A stretch of DNA of 64,000 nucleotides, from NCBI RefSeq assembly GCF_029323795.1, contig NZ_CP119758.1, forward strand, positions 992,001 through 1,056,000, read 5' to 3'. The first letter of the stretch is position 1; every line of letters starts with the position of its first letter. This document shows positions 37,406 to 46,746 of the stretch, in pieces. The notes under the pieces were generated by a model that was not told the origin of the DNA, did not search any database, and saw nothing but the letters and a program-made list of their open reading frames with translations. The stretch is from Zobellia alginiliquefaciens (GTDB lineage Bacteria > Bacteroidota > Bacteroidia > Flavobacteriales > Flavobacteriaceae). Made by a program: the position numbers and the translations under genes.

Positions 37406-37858
37406 TTATAAATTTATTGCTTCTCCACCAGCAGCTTCAATTGCCGCTTTAGCACTTGCTGTAAATTTATGCGCTGAAACCTTAAGTGAAGCCTTTAATT
37501 CTCCACCACCTAATATTTTTACCAGGTCTTTACTCTTGGCCAAACCATTTTCAACCAAAGTTTCAAAAGTAATAGTGTCTTTAACTCCTTTGTTATCCAC
37601 TAGCTCTTGCAACCTCTCAACGTTGATACCTTGATATTCAACTCGGTTTATGTTTGTAAAACCAAATTTAGGCACACGTCTCTGTAAAGGCATCTGTCCA
37701 CCTTCAAAACCTATTTTCTTAGAGTAACCAGATCTAGATTTAGCACCTTTATGCCCTCTTGCAGCAGTACCACCTTTACCAGATCCTTGACCTCTACCTA
37801 TTCTCTTGCCCGCTCTATTGGTAGAACCATCTGCCGGCTTTAGATTACTTAAATTCAT
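37406..37858 (-). CDS. rplO: 50S ribosomal protein L15
   Basis: A 150-residue large-subunit protein. Gly/Arg/Lys-rich N terminus (R-I-G-R-G-Q-G-S-G-K-G-G-T-A-A-R-G-H-K-G) and F-E-G-G-Q-M-P-L-Q-R-R-V-P-K-F-G-F. It sits between rpmD and secY with short spacers. Confidence 0.98.
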   Translation of the reverse strand: MNLSNLKPADGSTNRAGKRIGRGQGSGKGGTAARGHKGAKSRSGYSKKIGFEGGQMPLQRRVPKFGFTNINRVEYQGINVERLQELVDNKGVKDTITFETLVENGLAKSKDLVKILGGGELKASLKVSAHKFTASAKAAIEAAGGEAINL

Positions 37859-37871
37859 TATAATGTGCTAT

Positions 37872-38054
37872 TTAAGCTTCCTCAGTGGAAACCAAATGTT
37901 CAACTTTAGCTATCATACCGAGTATATTCGGCGTGGCATCATGCTCTACTACTTGACCAATTTTTTTTAGACCCAAAGCAGACAATGTACGCTTTTGGTT
38001 CTGTGGCCTTTTGATGCTGCTCTTTAACTGTTTTACCAGAATTTTCTTTGCCAT
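37872..38054 (-). CDS. rpmD: 50S ribosomal protein L30
   Basis: A 60-residue protein with V-K-Q-L-K-S-S-I-K-R-P-Q-N-Q-K-R-T and L-G-L-K-K-I-G-Q-V-V, the short bacterial form. It lies between rpsE and rplO as usual. Confidence 0.97.
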   Translation of the reverse strand: MAKKILVKQLKSSIKRPQNQKRTLSALGLKKIGQVVEHDATPNILGMIAKVEHLVSTEEA

Positions 38055-38065
38055 AATATTTCTAC

Positions 38066-38590
38066 TTATCCTTTAAAAACTTTTTCAAGAGAAACTCCTC
38101 TTTGATCAGCTACAGTTCTTGCATCTCTCAATTGCAAAAGTGCATCAAAAGTAGCTTTAACCACGTTATGAGGGTTAGAAGAACCTTGTGACTTAGATAA
38201 TACATCCTGTACACCTACAGCTTCCAATACCGCTCTTACTGCACCACCTGCAATAACTCCGGTACCATGGGATGCCGGCTGGATATATACACGAGCTCCA
38301 CCATATTTACCTTTTTGTTCGTGAGGCAATGTAGCCTTGTTCAAAGGAATACGAATTAAGTTCTTTTTAGCGTCTTCAATAGCCTTAGCAATAGCAGTTG
38401 CTACCTCCTTAGATTTTCCTAAACCGTGTCCAACAACTCCACTTTCATCACCTACAACAACTATAGCTGAGAAACCGAAGGCCCTACCACCTTTAGTAAC
38501 TTTGGTAACACGCTGTATGCCTACCAATCTATCTTTAAGATCCAATCCACCGGGTTTAACGGTCTCTGCGTTTTTATATTTCTGGTACAT
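38066..38590 (-). CDS. rpsE: 30S ribosomal protein S5
   Basis: A 174-residue decoding-fidelity protein. It has an N-terminal double-stranded RNA-binding domain ([19 protein letters not shown]), [15 protein letters not shown] and a C-terminal domain with [15 protein letters not shown]. It is 11 nt before rpmD. Confidence 0.98.
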   Translation of the reverse strand: MYQKYKNAETVKPGGLDLKDRLVGIQRVTKVTKGGRAFGFSAIVVVGDESGVVGHGLGKSKEVATAIAKAIEDAKKNLIRIPLNKATLPHEQKGKYGGARVYIQPASHGTGVIAGGAVRAVLEAVGVQDVLSKSQGSSNPHNVVKATFDALLQLRDARTVADQRGVSLEKVFKG

Positions 38591-38598
38591 ACTCTTAT

Positions 38599-38955
38599 TT
38601 AAAAATTAAGTCCTGCTTCCCTTGCGCCATCAGCCAAAGATTTCACTCTTCCGTGGTAAAGGTTACCACCTCTATCAAAAGCAACTTTTTTAATACCTGC
38701 TTCTTTGCACTTTGCAGCGATCGCTTTTCCTACAAGGCTTGCAATCTCTATCTTAGTACCCTTTTCTTTTGCTAAATCTTTATCTCTAGATGATACAAAT
38801 GCCAATGTAGCACCTTTTGTATCGTCTATAACCTGAGCATAAATTTCTTTATTGCTTCTAAAAACGGATAATCTAGGTCTTTCCGCTGTTCCATTGGAAA
38901 CCTTTCTAATTCTTCTCCGTATTCTCTGTTTTCTTTCGCTTGTTGATAATCCCAT
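38599..38955 (-). CDS. rplR: 50S ribosomal protein L18
   Basis: A 118-residue 5S rRNA-binding protein. [30 protein letters not shown], and the C-terminal [16 protein letters not shown] are all present. Confidence 0.98.
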   Translation of the reverse strand: MGLSTSERKQRIRRRIRKVSNGTAERPRLSVFRSNKEIYAQVIDDTKGATLAFVSSRDKDLAKEKGTKIEIASLVGKAIAAKCKEAGIKKVAFDRGGNLYHGRVKSLADGAREAGLNF

Positions 38956-38964
38956 GATATACTA

Positions 38965-39507
38965 TTAAGCTGATTTACCTGCTTTTCTTCTTAACTGCTC
39001 GCCAACAAACTTAACACCTTTTCCTTTATAAGGCTCAGGCTTACGGAAAGCTCGTATTTTTGCGGCAATTTGACCGACCAATTGTTTATCGAAAGATGTC
39101 AATTTTATAATTGGATTCTTTCCTTTCTCAGATACAGTTTCAACCTTAACTTCAGGAGCTATATCTATAACTATATTATGAGAAAATCCTAAAGCGATAT
39201 CCAATTTCTGACCTTGATTAGCGGCACGGTAACCCACACCTACAAGTTCCAATTCTTTTGTCCATCCTTTAGAAACACCTTCGATCATATTCTTCACCAA
39301 AGAACGGTATAGACCATGCTTTGCTTTATGTTCCTTAGAATCTGAAGGTCTAGTTACCCAAACTTGATTCTCTTCTATCTTTATATCGACGGCAGAAAAC
39401 TCTTGAGTAAGCTCACCCAACTTGCCTTTTACGACAACCTCGTTCTCCTTTACTTCAACAGTAACTCCTTCAGGAATAGCTACCGGATTATTACCAATTC
39501 TTGACAT
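38965..39507 (-). CDS. rplF: 50S ribosomal protein L6
   Basis: A 180-residue protein near the factor-binding site. M-S-R-I-G-N-N-P-V-A-I-P, two repeated alpha/beta domains, and the C-terminal signature P-E-P-Y-K-G-K-G-V-K. It lies 9 nt before rplR. Confidence 0.98.
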   Translation of the reverse strand: MSRIGNNPVAIPEGVTVEVKENEVVVKGKLGELTQEFSAVDIKIEENQVWVTRPSDSKEHKAKHGLYRSLVKNMIEGVSKGWTKELELVGVGYRAANQGQKLDIALGFSHNIVIDIAPEVKVETVSEKGKNPIIKLTSFDKQLVGQIAAKIRAFRKPEPYKGKGVKFVGEQLRRKAGKSA

Positions 39508-39525
39508 TTCTTACTATTTATCCTA

Positions 39526-39924
39526 TTAATATACGTAGCAAAGCACCTCGCCACCTACATTTTCATTTTTTGCCTGCTTGCTCGTCATTACTCCGTGAGA
39601 AGTTGAAACTATAGCTATTCCTAAACCATTTAAGACTCTAGGCAGATTTTCAGCACCTGCATACTTACGTAGACCCGGCTTACTGATTCTCTGAATTTTT
39701 TTAATAACAGGCTCTTTAGTAGCCTTGTCATATTTCAAGGCAATCTTAATAGAACCCTGAACCTTATCCTCCTCGAATTTGTAACTTAAAATATAGCCCT
39801 GATCGAACAATATTTTAGTCATCTCTCTCTTCACTTTTGAAGAAGGTATCTCTACCACTCTGTGACCAGCTCTGCTGGCATTTCTAACTCGCGTTAGATA
39901 ATCTGCTATAGTATCTGTAACCAT
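39526..39924 (-). CDS. rpsH: 30S ribosomal protein S8
   Basis: A 132-residue protein that binds 16S rRNA helix 21. D-T-I-A-D-Y-L-T-R-V-R-N-A, S-K-P-G-L-R-K-Y and G-I-A-I-V-S-T-S-H-G-V-M-T. In E. coli S8 represses its operon by binding mRNA near rplE. Here a 66-nt spacer before rpsH is the longest in this segment, but I did not find a convincing S8-site mimic in it. Confidence 0.98.
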   Translation of the reverse strand: MVTDTIADYLTRVRNASRAGHRVVEIPSSKVKREMTKILFDQGYILSYKFEEDKVQGSIKIALKYDKATKEPVIKKIQRISKPGLRKYAGAENLPRVLNGLGIAIVSTSHGVMTSKQAKNENVGGEVLCYVY

Positions 39925-39990
39925 CTGTATATAATTCGGTAACGGTTTTCGCTCTTTTTAACGAACCTGAAACCAGTTAATCAATTTAAT

Positions 39991-40260
39991 TTACCAGCTT
40001 GCTTTTTTAACACCTGGTATAAGACCTTTATTGGCCATCTCTCTAAACATAACCCTAGAGATACCAAAAGTCCTCATGTAACCTTTTGGCCTACCTGTTA
40101 ACTTGCAACGATTGTGCATACGAACAGGTGATGCATTTTTTGGCAACTTTTGCAATGCTTCGTAATCTCCGGCTTCTTTCAAAGCCTTTCTTTTCTCGGC
40201 ATATTTAGCAACAGTTTTCGCTCTTTTGCGCTCACGGGCTTTCATCGATTCTTTAGCCAT
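39991..40260 (-). CDS. rpsN: 30S ribosomal protein S14 (zinc-free form)
   Basis: An 89-residue S14 with [13 protein letters not shown] and [18 protein letters not shown]. It has only one Cys, so the four-Cys zinc site of the short S14 form is absent. It starts 1 nt after the rplE stop, so the two are coupled. Confidence 0.98.
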   Translation of the reverse strand: MAKESMKARERKRAKTVAKYAEKRKALKEAGDYEALQKLPKNASPVRMHNRCKLTGRPKGYMRTFGISRVMFREMANKGLIPGVKKASW

Positions 40261-40261
40261 A

Positions 40262-40813
40262 CTAGTTCTTTTTAAAAGGTAATCCTAATTCTGTTAACAA
40301 TGATTTTGCTTCTTTGTCCGTTTCAGCCGAAGTAACAAAGGTAATATCCATTCCGTCAATTCTATTGATTTTATCAATATTGATTTCAGGAAAAATAATT
40401 TGCTCCGTTACACCAAGGCTATAATTTCCACGACCATCAAAGCCAGTAGCCTTAATCCCCTGAAAATCACGAACACGTGGCAATGCACTTGTAATCAAAC
40501 GATCCAAGAATTCGTACATACGCTCACCACGTAAAGTAACTTTAGCACCAATAGGCATGCCTTTACGCAACTTAAATGCAGCAACATCCTTCTTAGACAA
40601 TGTAGCTACAGCTCTCTGACCAGTAATATTAGTCAATTCGTCAACTGCGTGATCGATAAGTTTCTTATCTGCAACAGCGGCACCAACACCTCTACTAACA
40701 ACTATCTTCTGAAGCTTTGGCACTTGCATTACATTCTTGTAACCAAATTCTTCTTTAAGCGCATCTACTATACGCTCACCATATTCTTTCTTTAACCTTG
40801 AAACGTAAGCCAT
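40262..40813 (-). CDS. rplE: 50S ribosomal protein L5
   Basis: A 183-residue 5S rRNA-binding protein of the central protuberance. [30 protein letters not shown] and [14 protein letters not shown] are visible. It lies 3 nt after rplX. Confidence 0.98.
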   Translation of the reverse strand: MAYVSRLKKEYGERIVDALKEEFGYKNVMQVPKLQKIVVSRGVGAAVADKKLIDHAVDELTNITGQRAVATLSKKDVAAFKLRKGMPIGAKVTLRGERMYEFLDRLITSALPRVRDFQGIKATGFDGRGNYSLGVTEQIIFPEINIDKINRIDGMDITFVTSAETDKEAKSLLTELGLPFKKN

Positions 40814-40816
40814 AAC

Positions 40817-41131
40817 TTATATTACTTCATTGGATTTCTTAGAAAACCGGACTTTCTTTCCGTCTCTAACCTCGTACCCTACTCTTGTAGTCTCGCTTGA
40901 TTTAGCATCAATAAGCGCAAGATTAGAAATATGGATAGGAGCTTCTTTTTTAACGATACCACCTTGTGGGTTCTGTGCACTTGGTTTCTGATGTTTAGAA
41001 ACCATATTTGCACCTTCCACGATGGCTTTGTTCTTCTCACGGTCTACAGTCATCACCTTGCCTTCAGTACCTTTATGGTCTCCAGCAATGATACGTACTG
41101 TATCTCCCGTTTTAATTTTCAACTTTTTCAT
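40817..41131 (-). CDS. rplX: 50S ribosomal protein L24
   Basis: A 104-residue protein acting early in large-subunit assembly, with a KOW motif ([16 protein letters not shown]). ATG 41131 gives [10 protein letters not shown] and is preferred over an earlier in-frame start at 41173, which would overlap rplN and add unrelated residues. Confidence 0.97.
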   Translation of the reverse strand: MKKLKIKTGDTVRIIAGDHKGTEGKVMTVDREKNKAIVEGANMVSKHQKPSAQNPQGGIVKKEAPIHISNLALIDAKSSETTRVGYEVRDGKKVRFSKKSNEVI

Positions 41132-41144
41132 GCTTGCTCTAATA

Positions 41145-41513
41145 TTATAGTACCTCTGGGGCCAATGAAACAATTTTCATGAATTGCTTATCGCGTAATT
41201 CGCGGGCAACCGGACCGAAAACACGGGTTCCTCTCATTTCGCCCGTTGGATTCAACAATACACAAGCATTGTCATCGAAACGAATATATGAACCATCTGG
41301 TCTTCTTACTTCTTTCTTTGTTCTTACAACTACCGCCGTAGAAACCGCACCTTTTTTGATACCTCCGTTAGGCGTAGCTTCTTTAACCGTAACAACGATC
41401 TTATCTCCGATGGAAGCGTATCTTCTCTTGGTACCACCAAGTACACGTATGGTCAAAACTTCTTTTGCCCCAGTATTATCCGCTACCTTTAACCTTGATT
41501 CTTGCTGTAACAT
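41145..41513 (-). CDS. rplN: 50S ribosomal protein L14
   Basis: A 122-residue protein at the subunit interface. It has [17 protein letters not shown], the signature [13 protein letters not shown], and the C-terminal [12 protein letters not shown]. The length is universal. Confidence 0.98.
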   Translation of the reverse strand: MLQQESRLKVADNTGAKEVLTIRVLGGTKRRYASIGDKIVVTVKEATPNGGIKKGAVSTAVVVRTKKEVRRPDGSYIRFDDNACVLLNPTGEMRGTRVFGPVARELRDKQFMKIVSLAPEVL

Positions 41514-41514
41514 A

Positions 41515-41775
41515 TTATTTAGCTCTTTCTAAGATTTCTACTAAACGCCAAGTTTTAGTCTTACTTAACGGGCGTGTCTCCATTATCTTAACGGTATCAC
41601 CTTCGTTGCAATCATTTGCTTCGTCGTGTGCAACATATTTTTTCGTCTTTAAAACGAACTTACCGTACATAGGGTGCTTTACTCGCTTTACCTCGGCCAC
41701 AACAATGGATTTCTCCATTTTGTTACTGGTTACAACCCCTATCCTTTCTTTCCTTAAGTTTCTTTTTTCTTCCAT
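41515..41775 (-). CDS. rpsQ: 30S ribosomal protein S17
   Basis: An 86-residue OB-fold protein that binds 16S rRNA early. [27 protein letters not shown] and [10 protein letters not shown] are typical. It ends 1 nt before rplN begins. Confidence 0.98.
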   Translation of the reverse strand: MEEKRNLRKERIGVVTSNKMEKSIVVAEVKRVKHPMYGKFVLKTKKYVAHDEANDCNEGDTVKIMETRPLSKTKTWRLVEILERAK

Positions 41776-41788
41776 AAAGCCGAACCAG

Positions 41789-41980
41789 TTATTGGTTTTC
41801 CCTATTAGTTAATTCCGTTGCTAATCTAGCTACCGTTCTTCTTGTCTTTCTGATTTGAAGTGGATTCTCTAATGGCGTCACAAAGTGAGCTATTTTAAGA
41901 TTCGCAGACTCCTTTTTAAACTCAGCAAGTTTTTGCTTAAGCTCTTCTATGGACAATTCTTTAATTTCTTTGTTTTTCAT
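41789..41980 (-). CDS. rpmC: 50S ribosomal protein L29
   Basis: A 63-residue two-helix protein at the exit tunnel. [18 protein letters not shown] and the C-terminal [14 protein letters not shown] are diagnostic. It lies between rplP and rpsQ. Confidence 0.97.
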   Translation of the reverse strand: MKNKEIKELSIEELKQKLAEFKKESANLKIAHFVTPLENPLQIRKTRRTVARLATELTNRENQ

Positions 41981-41988
41981 GGTACAAC

Positions 41989-42420
41989 TTAGATTAAATC
42001 TTGATCAACGTAGTCACGTGCAACAATAAACTTTGTTTTAACAGGTAACTTTTGCGCTGCCAACCTTAATGCTTCCTTAGCAACATCTATAGGTACACCA
42101 GCAACTTCAAATAAAACTCTTCCGGGCTTAACGACCGCCACAAAATACTCAGGAGCACCTTTACCTTTACCCATACGAACCTCAAGAGGTTTTTTGGTAA
42201 TAGGCTTGTCTGGAAAAATTTTGATCCATAACTGGCCTTGCCTTTTCATATATCTAGTAGCCGCGATACGAGCTGCCTCGATCTGGCGTGACGTTATAAA
42301 TTTTGAATCCAAAGTTTTGATGCCGAACATTCCATTTGATAATTGGAAACCTCTACCCGCATTGCCTTTCATGCGGCCTTTTTGCATCTTACGAAACTTG
42401 GTTCTTTTAGGTTGTAACAT
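41989..42420 (-). CDS. rplP: 50S ribosomal protein L16
   Basis: A 143-residue protein near the peptidyl-transferase centre and A-site t[38 protein letters not shown] and F-E-V-A-G-V match the family throughout. Confidence 0.98.
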   Translation of the reverse strand: MLQPKRTKFRKMQKGRMKGNAGRGFQLSNGMFGIKTLDSKFITSRQIEAARIAATRYMKRQGQLWIKIFPDKPITKKPLEVRMGKGKGAPEYFVAVVKPGRVLFEVAGVPIDVAKEALRLAAQKLPVKTKFIVARDYVDQDLI

Positions 42421-42439
42421 TGTTTACTTCTTTAAAAAA

Positions 42440-43162
42440 TTACTTTCTACGACGTTGCTTTCTTCCGCCTTCACGCTTATCACCACCTTTTGAAGATTGA
42501 CCTTTAGTCATACCTACCAATGGAGACAACTCACGCTTGCCGTACACTTCACCTTTCATGATCCAAACCTTAATACCTAACTTACCGTATGTCGTTTGTG
42601 CCTCATGCAAAGCATAATCGATATCCGCACGGAAAGTAGACAATGGAATACGCCCATCTTTATAAGACTCCGAACGCGCCATTTCAGCACCATTTAAACG
42701 ACCTGAAATCTGAATCTTAATACCTTCTGCATTCATTCTCATTGCCGCGGCAATAGCCATTTTAATAGCTCTTCTAAAAGAAATTCTGCTTTCTATCTGA
42801 CGCGCAACACTTGCAGCAACCAAATTAGCATCAAGCTCAGGTCTTTTGATCTCGTAAATATTGATCTGAACCTCTTTATTGGTGATTTTCTTAAGCTCTT
42901 CTTTAAGCTTATCCACCTCTTGACCACCTTTACCGATAATAATACCAGGTCTTGCAGTAGTCACTGTAATTGTAATCAACTTTAAGGTACGCTCTATAAT
43001 TACTCTAGAAACGCTAGCTTTCGCCAAACGCGCATGAATATACTTACGTATCTTATCGTCCTCAGCTAGTTTATCTCCATAATCGTTTCCACCGTACCAG
43101 TTAGATTCCCATCCTCTGATAATTCCTAGACGATTTCCTATCGGATTTGTTTTCTGTCCCAT
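42440..43162 (-). CDS. rpsC: 30S ribosomal protein S3
   Basis: A 240-residue mRNA-entry protein. [13 protein letters not shown], a KH domain ([13 protein letters not shown]), and the C-terminal domain with [13 protein letters not shown] Lys/Arg-rich tail ends the protein. Confidence 0.98.
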   Translation of the reverse strand: MGQKTNPIGNRLGIIRGWESNWYGGNDYGDKLAEDDKIRKYIHARLAKASVSRVIIERTLKLITITVTTARPGIIIGKGGQEVDKLKEELKKITNKEVQINIYEIKRPELDANLVAASVARQIESRISFRRAIKMAIAAAMRMNAEGIKIQISGRLNGAEMARSESYKDGRIPLSTFRADIDYALHEAQTTYGKLGIKVWIMKGEVYGKRELSPLVGMTKGQSSKGGDKREGGRKQRRRK

Positions 43163-43163
43163 T

Positions 43164-43571
43164 CTAGCTTTCTATATTATTATTAGACCCCAAAACCAAT
43201 GTAACATGGTTGGAACGTTTTCTAATTCTATGCGCTCTACCCTGTGGAGCCGGACGCAATCTTTTCAACATACTACCTCCATCAACACGAATTTCCTTCA
43301 CAAAAAGATCCGCATCCTCTACACTAGCATCCTCATTCTTAGATTGCCAGTTTGCCAAGGCAGAAAGCAATAACTTCTCTAACTTACGAGAAGCCTCTTT
43401 TGGATTAAAACGCAAAATAGCTAAAGCTTTTTCCACTTTTACACCTCTAACAAGGTCAGCTACCAAACGCATTTTTCTAGGCGATGTAGGACAGTTGTTC
43501 AACTTAGCGAACGCTATCTCCTTTTTTTCAGCCTTGATTCTTTCGGCCATCTGTTTTTTTCGAACTCCCAT
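43164..43571 (-). CDS. rplV: 50S ribosomal protein L22
   Basis: A 135-residue protein lining the exit tunnel. [16 protein letters not shown] and the C-terminal loop [14 protein letters not shown] are present. The N terminus is slightly extended ([16 protein letters not shown]). It is 3 nt after rpsS. Confidence 0.98.
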   Translation of the reverse strand: MGVRKKQMAERIKAEKKEIAFAKLNNCPTSPRKMRLVADLVRGVKVEKALAILRFNPKEASRKLEKLLLSALANWQSKNEDASVEDADLFVKEIRVDGGSMLKRLRPAPQGRAHRIRKRSNHVTLVLGSNNNIES

Positions 43572-43574
43572 AGC

Positions 43575-43853
43575 TTACTTTTTTCCTTTGTTCTTGGCTC
43601 CCGCATGACCCCTAAAAGATCTTGTTGGAGAAAATTCGCCTAATTTATGACCTACCATGTTCTCTGTAACGAAAACAGGAACAAACTGTCTTCCGTTATG
43701 CACAGCTATAGTCTGACCTACAAAATCAGGTGTTATCATCGATGCTCTTGACCACGTTTTTATAACACTCTTCTTTCCAGAAGAAGCGCTTTGCTGGATT
43801 TTTTTCTCCAAGCTATAATGAACGTAAGGTCCTTTTTTTAACGATCGTGCCAT
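43575..43853 (-). CDS. rpsS: 30S ribosomal protein S19
   Basis: A 92-residue head protein. [25 protein letters not shown], and [13 protein letters not shown] are standard. It lies between rplB and rplV. Confidence 0.98.
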   Translation of the reverse strand: MARSLKKGPYVHYSLEKKIQQSASSGKKSVIKTWSRASMITPDFVGQTIAVHNGRQFVPVFVTENMVGHKLGEFSPTRSFRGHAGAKNKGKK

Positions 43854-43866
43854 TGTTTCTTACTTT

Positions 43867-44691
43867 TTATTTCTTTCTACGTTCTAGAATATACTTATTC
43901 GTCTTCTTGGTTCTAGTACGCGTTCTATAACCTTTAGCCGGAATTCCGTTTCTTGATCTTGGATGACCACCGGAAGCCCTACCTTCACCACCACCCATTG
44001 GGTGATCGACAGGGTTCATCGCTACTGGTCTCGTTCTAGGTCTTCTACCCAACCATCTACTTCTACCCGCTTTACCAGATACCAATAATTGATGATCAGA
44101 ATTAGATATAGCTCCAATCGTAGCCATACATGTAGACAATATCAACCTAGTTTCACCTGAAGGCATCTTCACCGTAACGAACTTACCATCTTTTGCCATT
44201 AACTGAGCAAAAGTACCTGCACTTCTAGCCATAACAGCTCCTTGACCAGGTCGTAATTCTATACAAGAAATAATAGTACCTAATGGTATCTCACTTATCG
44301 GCAATGCATTTCCAATTTCCGGAGCCACATTACTTCCAGAAGTAACTTCTTGACCTACTTGTAATCCGTTTTGCGCAATGATGTATCTTTTCTCACCATC
44401 AGCATACTTCAACAAAGCAATAAAAGCCGTTCTGTTTGGATCATATTGAATTGATTCTACAACAGCAGAAACTCCCTGCTTATCTCTTTTAAAATCAATA
44501 ACACGATACCTTCTCTTATGTCCACCACCTCTTTGGCGTATGGTCATTTTTCCTTGACTGTTTCTACCTCCCGATTTTTTTAACGGAGCGAGCAAACTCT
44601 TCTCCGGCTTATCAGTAGTAATGGCGTCAAAACCATTTACTACTCTAAAACGCTGCCCGGGGGTTATGGGTTTTAATTTTCTAACTGACAT
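43867..44691 (-). CDS. rplB: 50S ribosomal protein L2
   Basis: A 274-residue protein needed for peptidyl-transferase activity and subunit joining. Early basic motif [12 protein letters not shown], and the C-terminal signature [13 protein letters not shown] with the conserved His. Length is normal. Confidence 0.99.
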   Translation of the reverse strand: MSVRKLKPITPGQRFRVVNGFDAITTDKPEKSLLAPLKKSGGRNSQGKMTIRQRGGGHKRRYRVIDFKRDKQGVSAVVESIQYDPNRTAFIALLKYADGEKRYIIAQNGLQVGQEVTSGSNVAPEIGNALPISEIPLGTIISCIELRPGQGAVMARSAGTFAQLMAKDGKFVTVKMPSGETRLILSTCMATIGAISNSDHQLLVSGKAGRSRWLGRRPRTRPVAMNPVDHPMGGGEGRASGGHPRSRNGIPAKGYRTRTRTKKTNKYILERRKK

Positions 44692-44700
44692 TTCTTGTCT

Positions 44701-44991
44701 TTATAGATTACTGTAAAAATCAATGATATCACCTTCAACCACATCAACTATTGCTTTTTTAATAGCATTAGTCTTACCATGCTGTACGCCAGTCTTGGTG
44801 AAACGTGTTTTACGAGACGGACCATAATTCATGGTACGCACTTTCTTTACCGAAACACCGTAAGTTGCCTCTACAGCATCTTTAATCTGAATCTTGTTGG
44901 CCCTTGGATCAACTACGAAACCATAACGATTGTACAACTCGCTTTCAGCGGTCATTTTTTCCGTTATTATTGGTTTTATCAACACACTCAT
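44701..44991 (-). CDS. rplW: 50S ribosomal protein L23
   Basis: A 96-residue exit-tunnel protein that docks trigger factor and SRP. I-I-T-E-K-M-T, Y-G-F-V-V-D-P-R-A-N-K-I-Q-I-K and V-R-T-M-N-Y are recognisable. It starts 6 nt after rplD. Confidence 0.97.
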   Translation of the reverse strand: MSVLIKPIITEKMTAESELYNRYGFVVDPRANKIQIKDAVEATYGVSVKKVRTMNYGPSRKTRFTKTGVQHGKTNAIKKAIVDVVEGDIIDFYSNL

Positions 44992-44997
44992 GGCTTT

Positions 44998-45627
44998 CTA
45001 TTTTGTTAAATTTGACTCCAATCCTTCTAAAGCACCTTCCAACACCACAATACTTGATGCATTAAGAATTTTATAAGTGCTTATTTCTGAGGAAGTTACA
45101 ACTTCGGAACCTTTCAAATTTCGCGAAGACAAATATACGCTATTATTTGAATCACCCAAGACAAACAACGATTTTTTGTTCTCAAGCCCTAATGACTTCA
45201 AAACACCTTTAAAATCTTTTGTCTTTGGCGTATCAAAACTAAAGTCTTCTACAACTAAAATTGCTTGTTCTTTAGACTTGATACTAAGTGCAGATTTACG
45301 AGCCAAACGTTTTACGTTTTTGTTCAACTTTTGACCGTAATCTTTAGGTCTTGGCCCAAAAATTCTACCACCACCTCTAAAAATAGGAGATTTAATACTA
45401 CCGGCACGCGCTGTACCAGTTCCTTTTTGCTTCTTGATCTTACGAGTACTTCCCGCAATTTCCGCACGCTCTTTTGCTTTGTGCGTCCCCTGTCTTTGGT
45501 GAGCTAAATATTGCTTAACATCCAAATACACAGCGTGATCGTTCGGCTCTATTGCAAAAACAGCATCAGAAAGGTCTGCCTTTCTACCTGTTTCTTTTCC
45601 TTTGATATCTAAAACTGCTACCTTCAT
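44998..45627 (-). CDS. rplD: 50S ribosomal protein L4
   Basis: A 209-residue exit-tunnel protein. K-G-T-G-T-A-R-A-G-S-I-K-S-P-I-F-R-G-G-G is the extended-loop signature. In E. coli L4 represses the S10 operon through its leader. Here a candidate attenuator lies upstream of rplC, but an L4 role in it is untested. Its start codon overlaps the rplC stop by one base. Confidence 0.98.
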   Translation of the reverse strand: MKVAVLDIKGKETGRKADLSDAVFAIEPNDHAVYLDVKQYLAHQRQGTHKAKERAEIAGSTRKIKKQKGTGTARAGSIKSPIFRGGGRIFGPRPKDYGQKLNKNVKRLARKSALSIKSKEQAILVVEDFSFDTPKTKDFKGVLKSLGLENKKSLFVLGDSNNSVYLSSRNLKGSEVVTSSEISTYKILNASSIVVLEGALEGLESNLTK

Positions 45628-46244
45628 TACTTCTCGATAGTTACGTAAGCGTTCTTATGACCTGGAACAGCACCTTTTACAACTAAAAGATTCTTCTCCG
45701 GAACAACCTTTAACACTCTAAGGTTTTGAACGGTAACTCTATCGCCACCCATTCTACCGGCCATTTTCATTCCTTTAAAAACTCTAGCAGGATAAGATGC
45801 GGCACCAATGGAACCAGGAGCTCTCAAACGGTTATGCTGACCGTGAGTCGCCTGACCTACACCACCAAATCCGTGGCGTTTTACAACACCTTGAAAACCT
45901 TTACCTTTAGACGTACCAATAACATCTACAAATTCTCCTTCTACAAATACATCAACACCAACGGTGTCTCCCAATTTGTAATCCTCACCAAAACCTTGAA
46001 ACTCAACGACTTTTTTCTTAGGAGATGTACCTGCCTTTTTAAAATGACCTGCTTCGGCCTTATTAGCACGCTTATCTGCCTTGTCATCGAAACCAAGCTG
46101 AAGAGCTTTATACCCATCAACTTCTTCGGTTCTGACTTGGGTAACCACACATGGTCCCGCCTCAATAACGGTACAAGGAATATTCTTCCCGTTCTCGTCA
46201 AAGATGCTGGTCATGCCTACTTTTTTTCCAATTAACCCAGACAT
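45627..46244 (-). CDS. rplC: 50S ribosomal protein L3
   Basis: A 205-residue protein near the peptidyl-transferase centre. [28 protein letters not shown] and [11 protein letters not shown] are diagnostic. It is the first gene after a 185-nt spacer that carries a terminator-like hairpin. Confidence 0.98.
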   Translation of the reverse strand: MSGLIGKKVGMTSIFDENGKNIPCTVIEAGPCVVTQVRTEEVDGYKALQLGFDDKADKRANKAEAGHFKKAGTSPKKKVVEFQGFGEDYKLGDTVGVDVFVEGEFVDVIGTSKGKGFQGVVKRHGFGGVGQATHGQHNRLRAPGSIGAASYPARVFKGMKMAGRMGGDRVTVQNLRVLKVVPEKNLLVVKGAVPGHKNAYVTIEK

Positions 46245-46328
46245 ACTGATTTTAGATTATGGAATTCAGATTAAATCAACCCGCCTTCCGTTTATATATA
46301 CTAATTAAATACTCGTTCACTTAAAGAC

Positions 46329-46359
46329 AAAAAAACAGGGTCAAAACAATTCAACCCTG
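46329..46359 (-). terminator. Terminator or attenuator between rpsJ and rplC
   Basis: On the minus strand: CAGGGT (46354-46359), a 12-nt loop, ACCCTG (46336-46341), then seven Ts (46329-46335). The form is a normal intrinsic terminator with a short stem. It divides what is usually an unbroken ribosomal block, so it may stop the str transcript or attenuate read-through. Confidence 0.65.
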
Positions 46360-46429
46360 ATTGTTTTTTCCGTTTTTCCCTCGCACGCAGCTCAGGACAT
46401 GTCCCCCACCCTTAACAAATGGGTTATAA

Positions 46430-46735
46430 CTATACTTTTATCTCAACCTCAACACCACTCGGAAGTTCTAACTTCATAAGGGCATCAATAGTTTTTGATG
46501 AAGAGCTATAAATATCCAACAGTCTTTTATATGAACTAAGTTGAAATTGCTCTCTTGATTTCTTATTTACGTGCGGCGAACGCAAAACCGTAAATATCTT
46601 CTTATGCGTTGGTAATGGAATTGGACCCGTTACCACAGCCCCGGTAGTTTTTACCGTTTTTACGATTTTCTCAGCAGACTTGTCTACCAAGTTATGATCG
46701 TAAGATTTAAGTTTTATCCTTATTTTTTGGCTCAT
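46430..46735 (-). CDS. rpsJ: 30S ribosomal protein S10
   Basis: A 101-residue protein, also a NusB partner in antitermination. [19 protein letters not shown] and [12 protein letters not shown] are standard. Here it follows fusA by 11 nt and so belongs to the str unit, with a gap before rplC. Confidence 0.98.
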   Translation of the reverse strand: MSQKIRIKLKSYDHNLVDKSAEKIVKTVKTTGAVVTGPIPLPTHKKIFTVLRSPHVNKKSREQFQLSSYKRLLDIYSSSSKTIDALMKLELPSGVEVEIKV

Positions 46736-46746
46736 CTTTCTAAAAA

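Noticed and set aside
39925-39990. S8 repressor site in the rpsN-rpsH spacer
   Set aside because: The 66-nt spacer has some complementary segments, but I could not match them to the known S8 target helix, and in E. coli the site is at rplE instead.
45726-46235. Plus-strand frame of 169 codons opposite rplC
   Set aside because: It lies fully antisense to a certain ribosomal gene, and its amino acid composition looks like a shadow of that gene. The same holds for long antisense frames opposite rplN, rplV and fusA.
46245-46429. A tRNA or other stable RNA gene between rpsJ and rplC
   Set aside because: No T-loop sequence or cloverleaf was found on either strand. The only clear structures are short hairpins.
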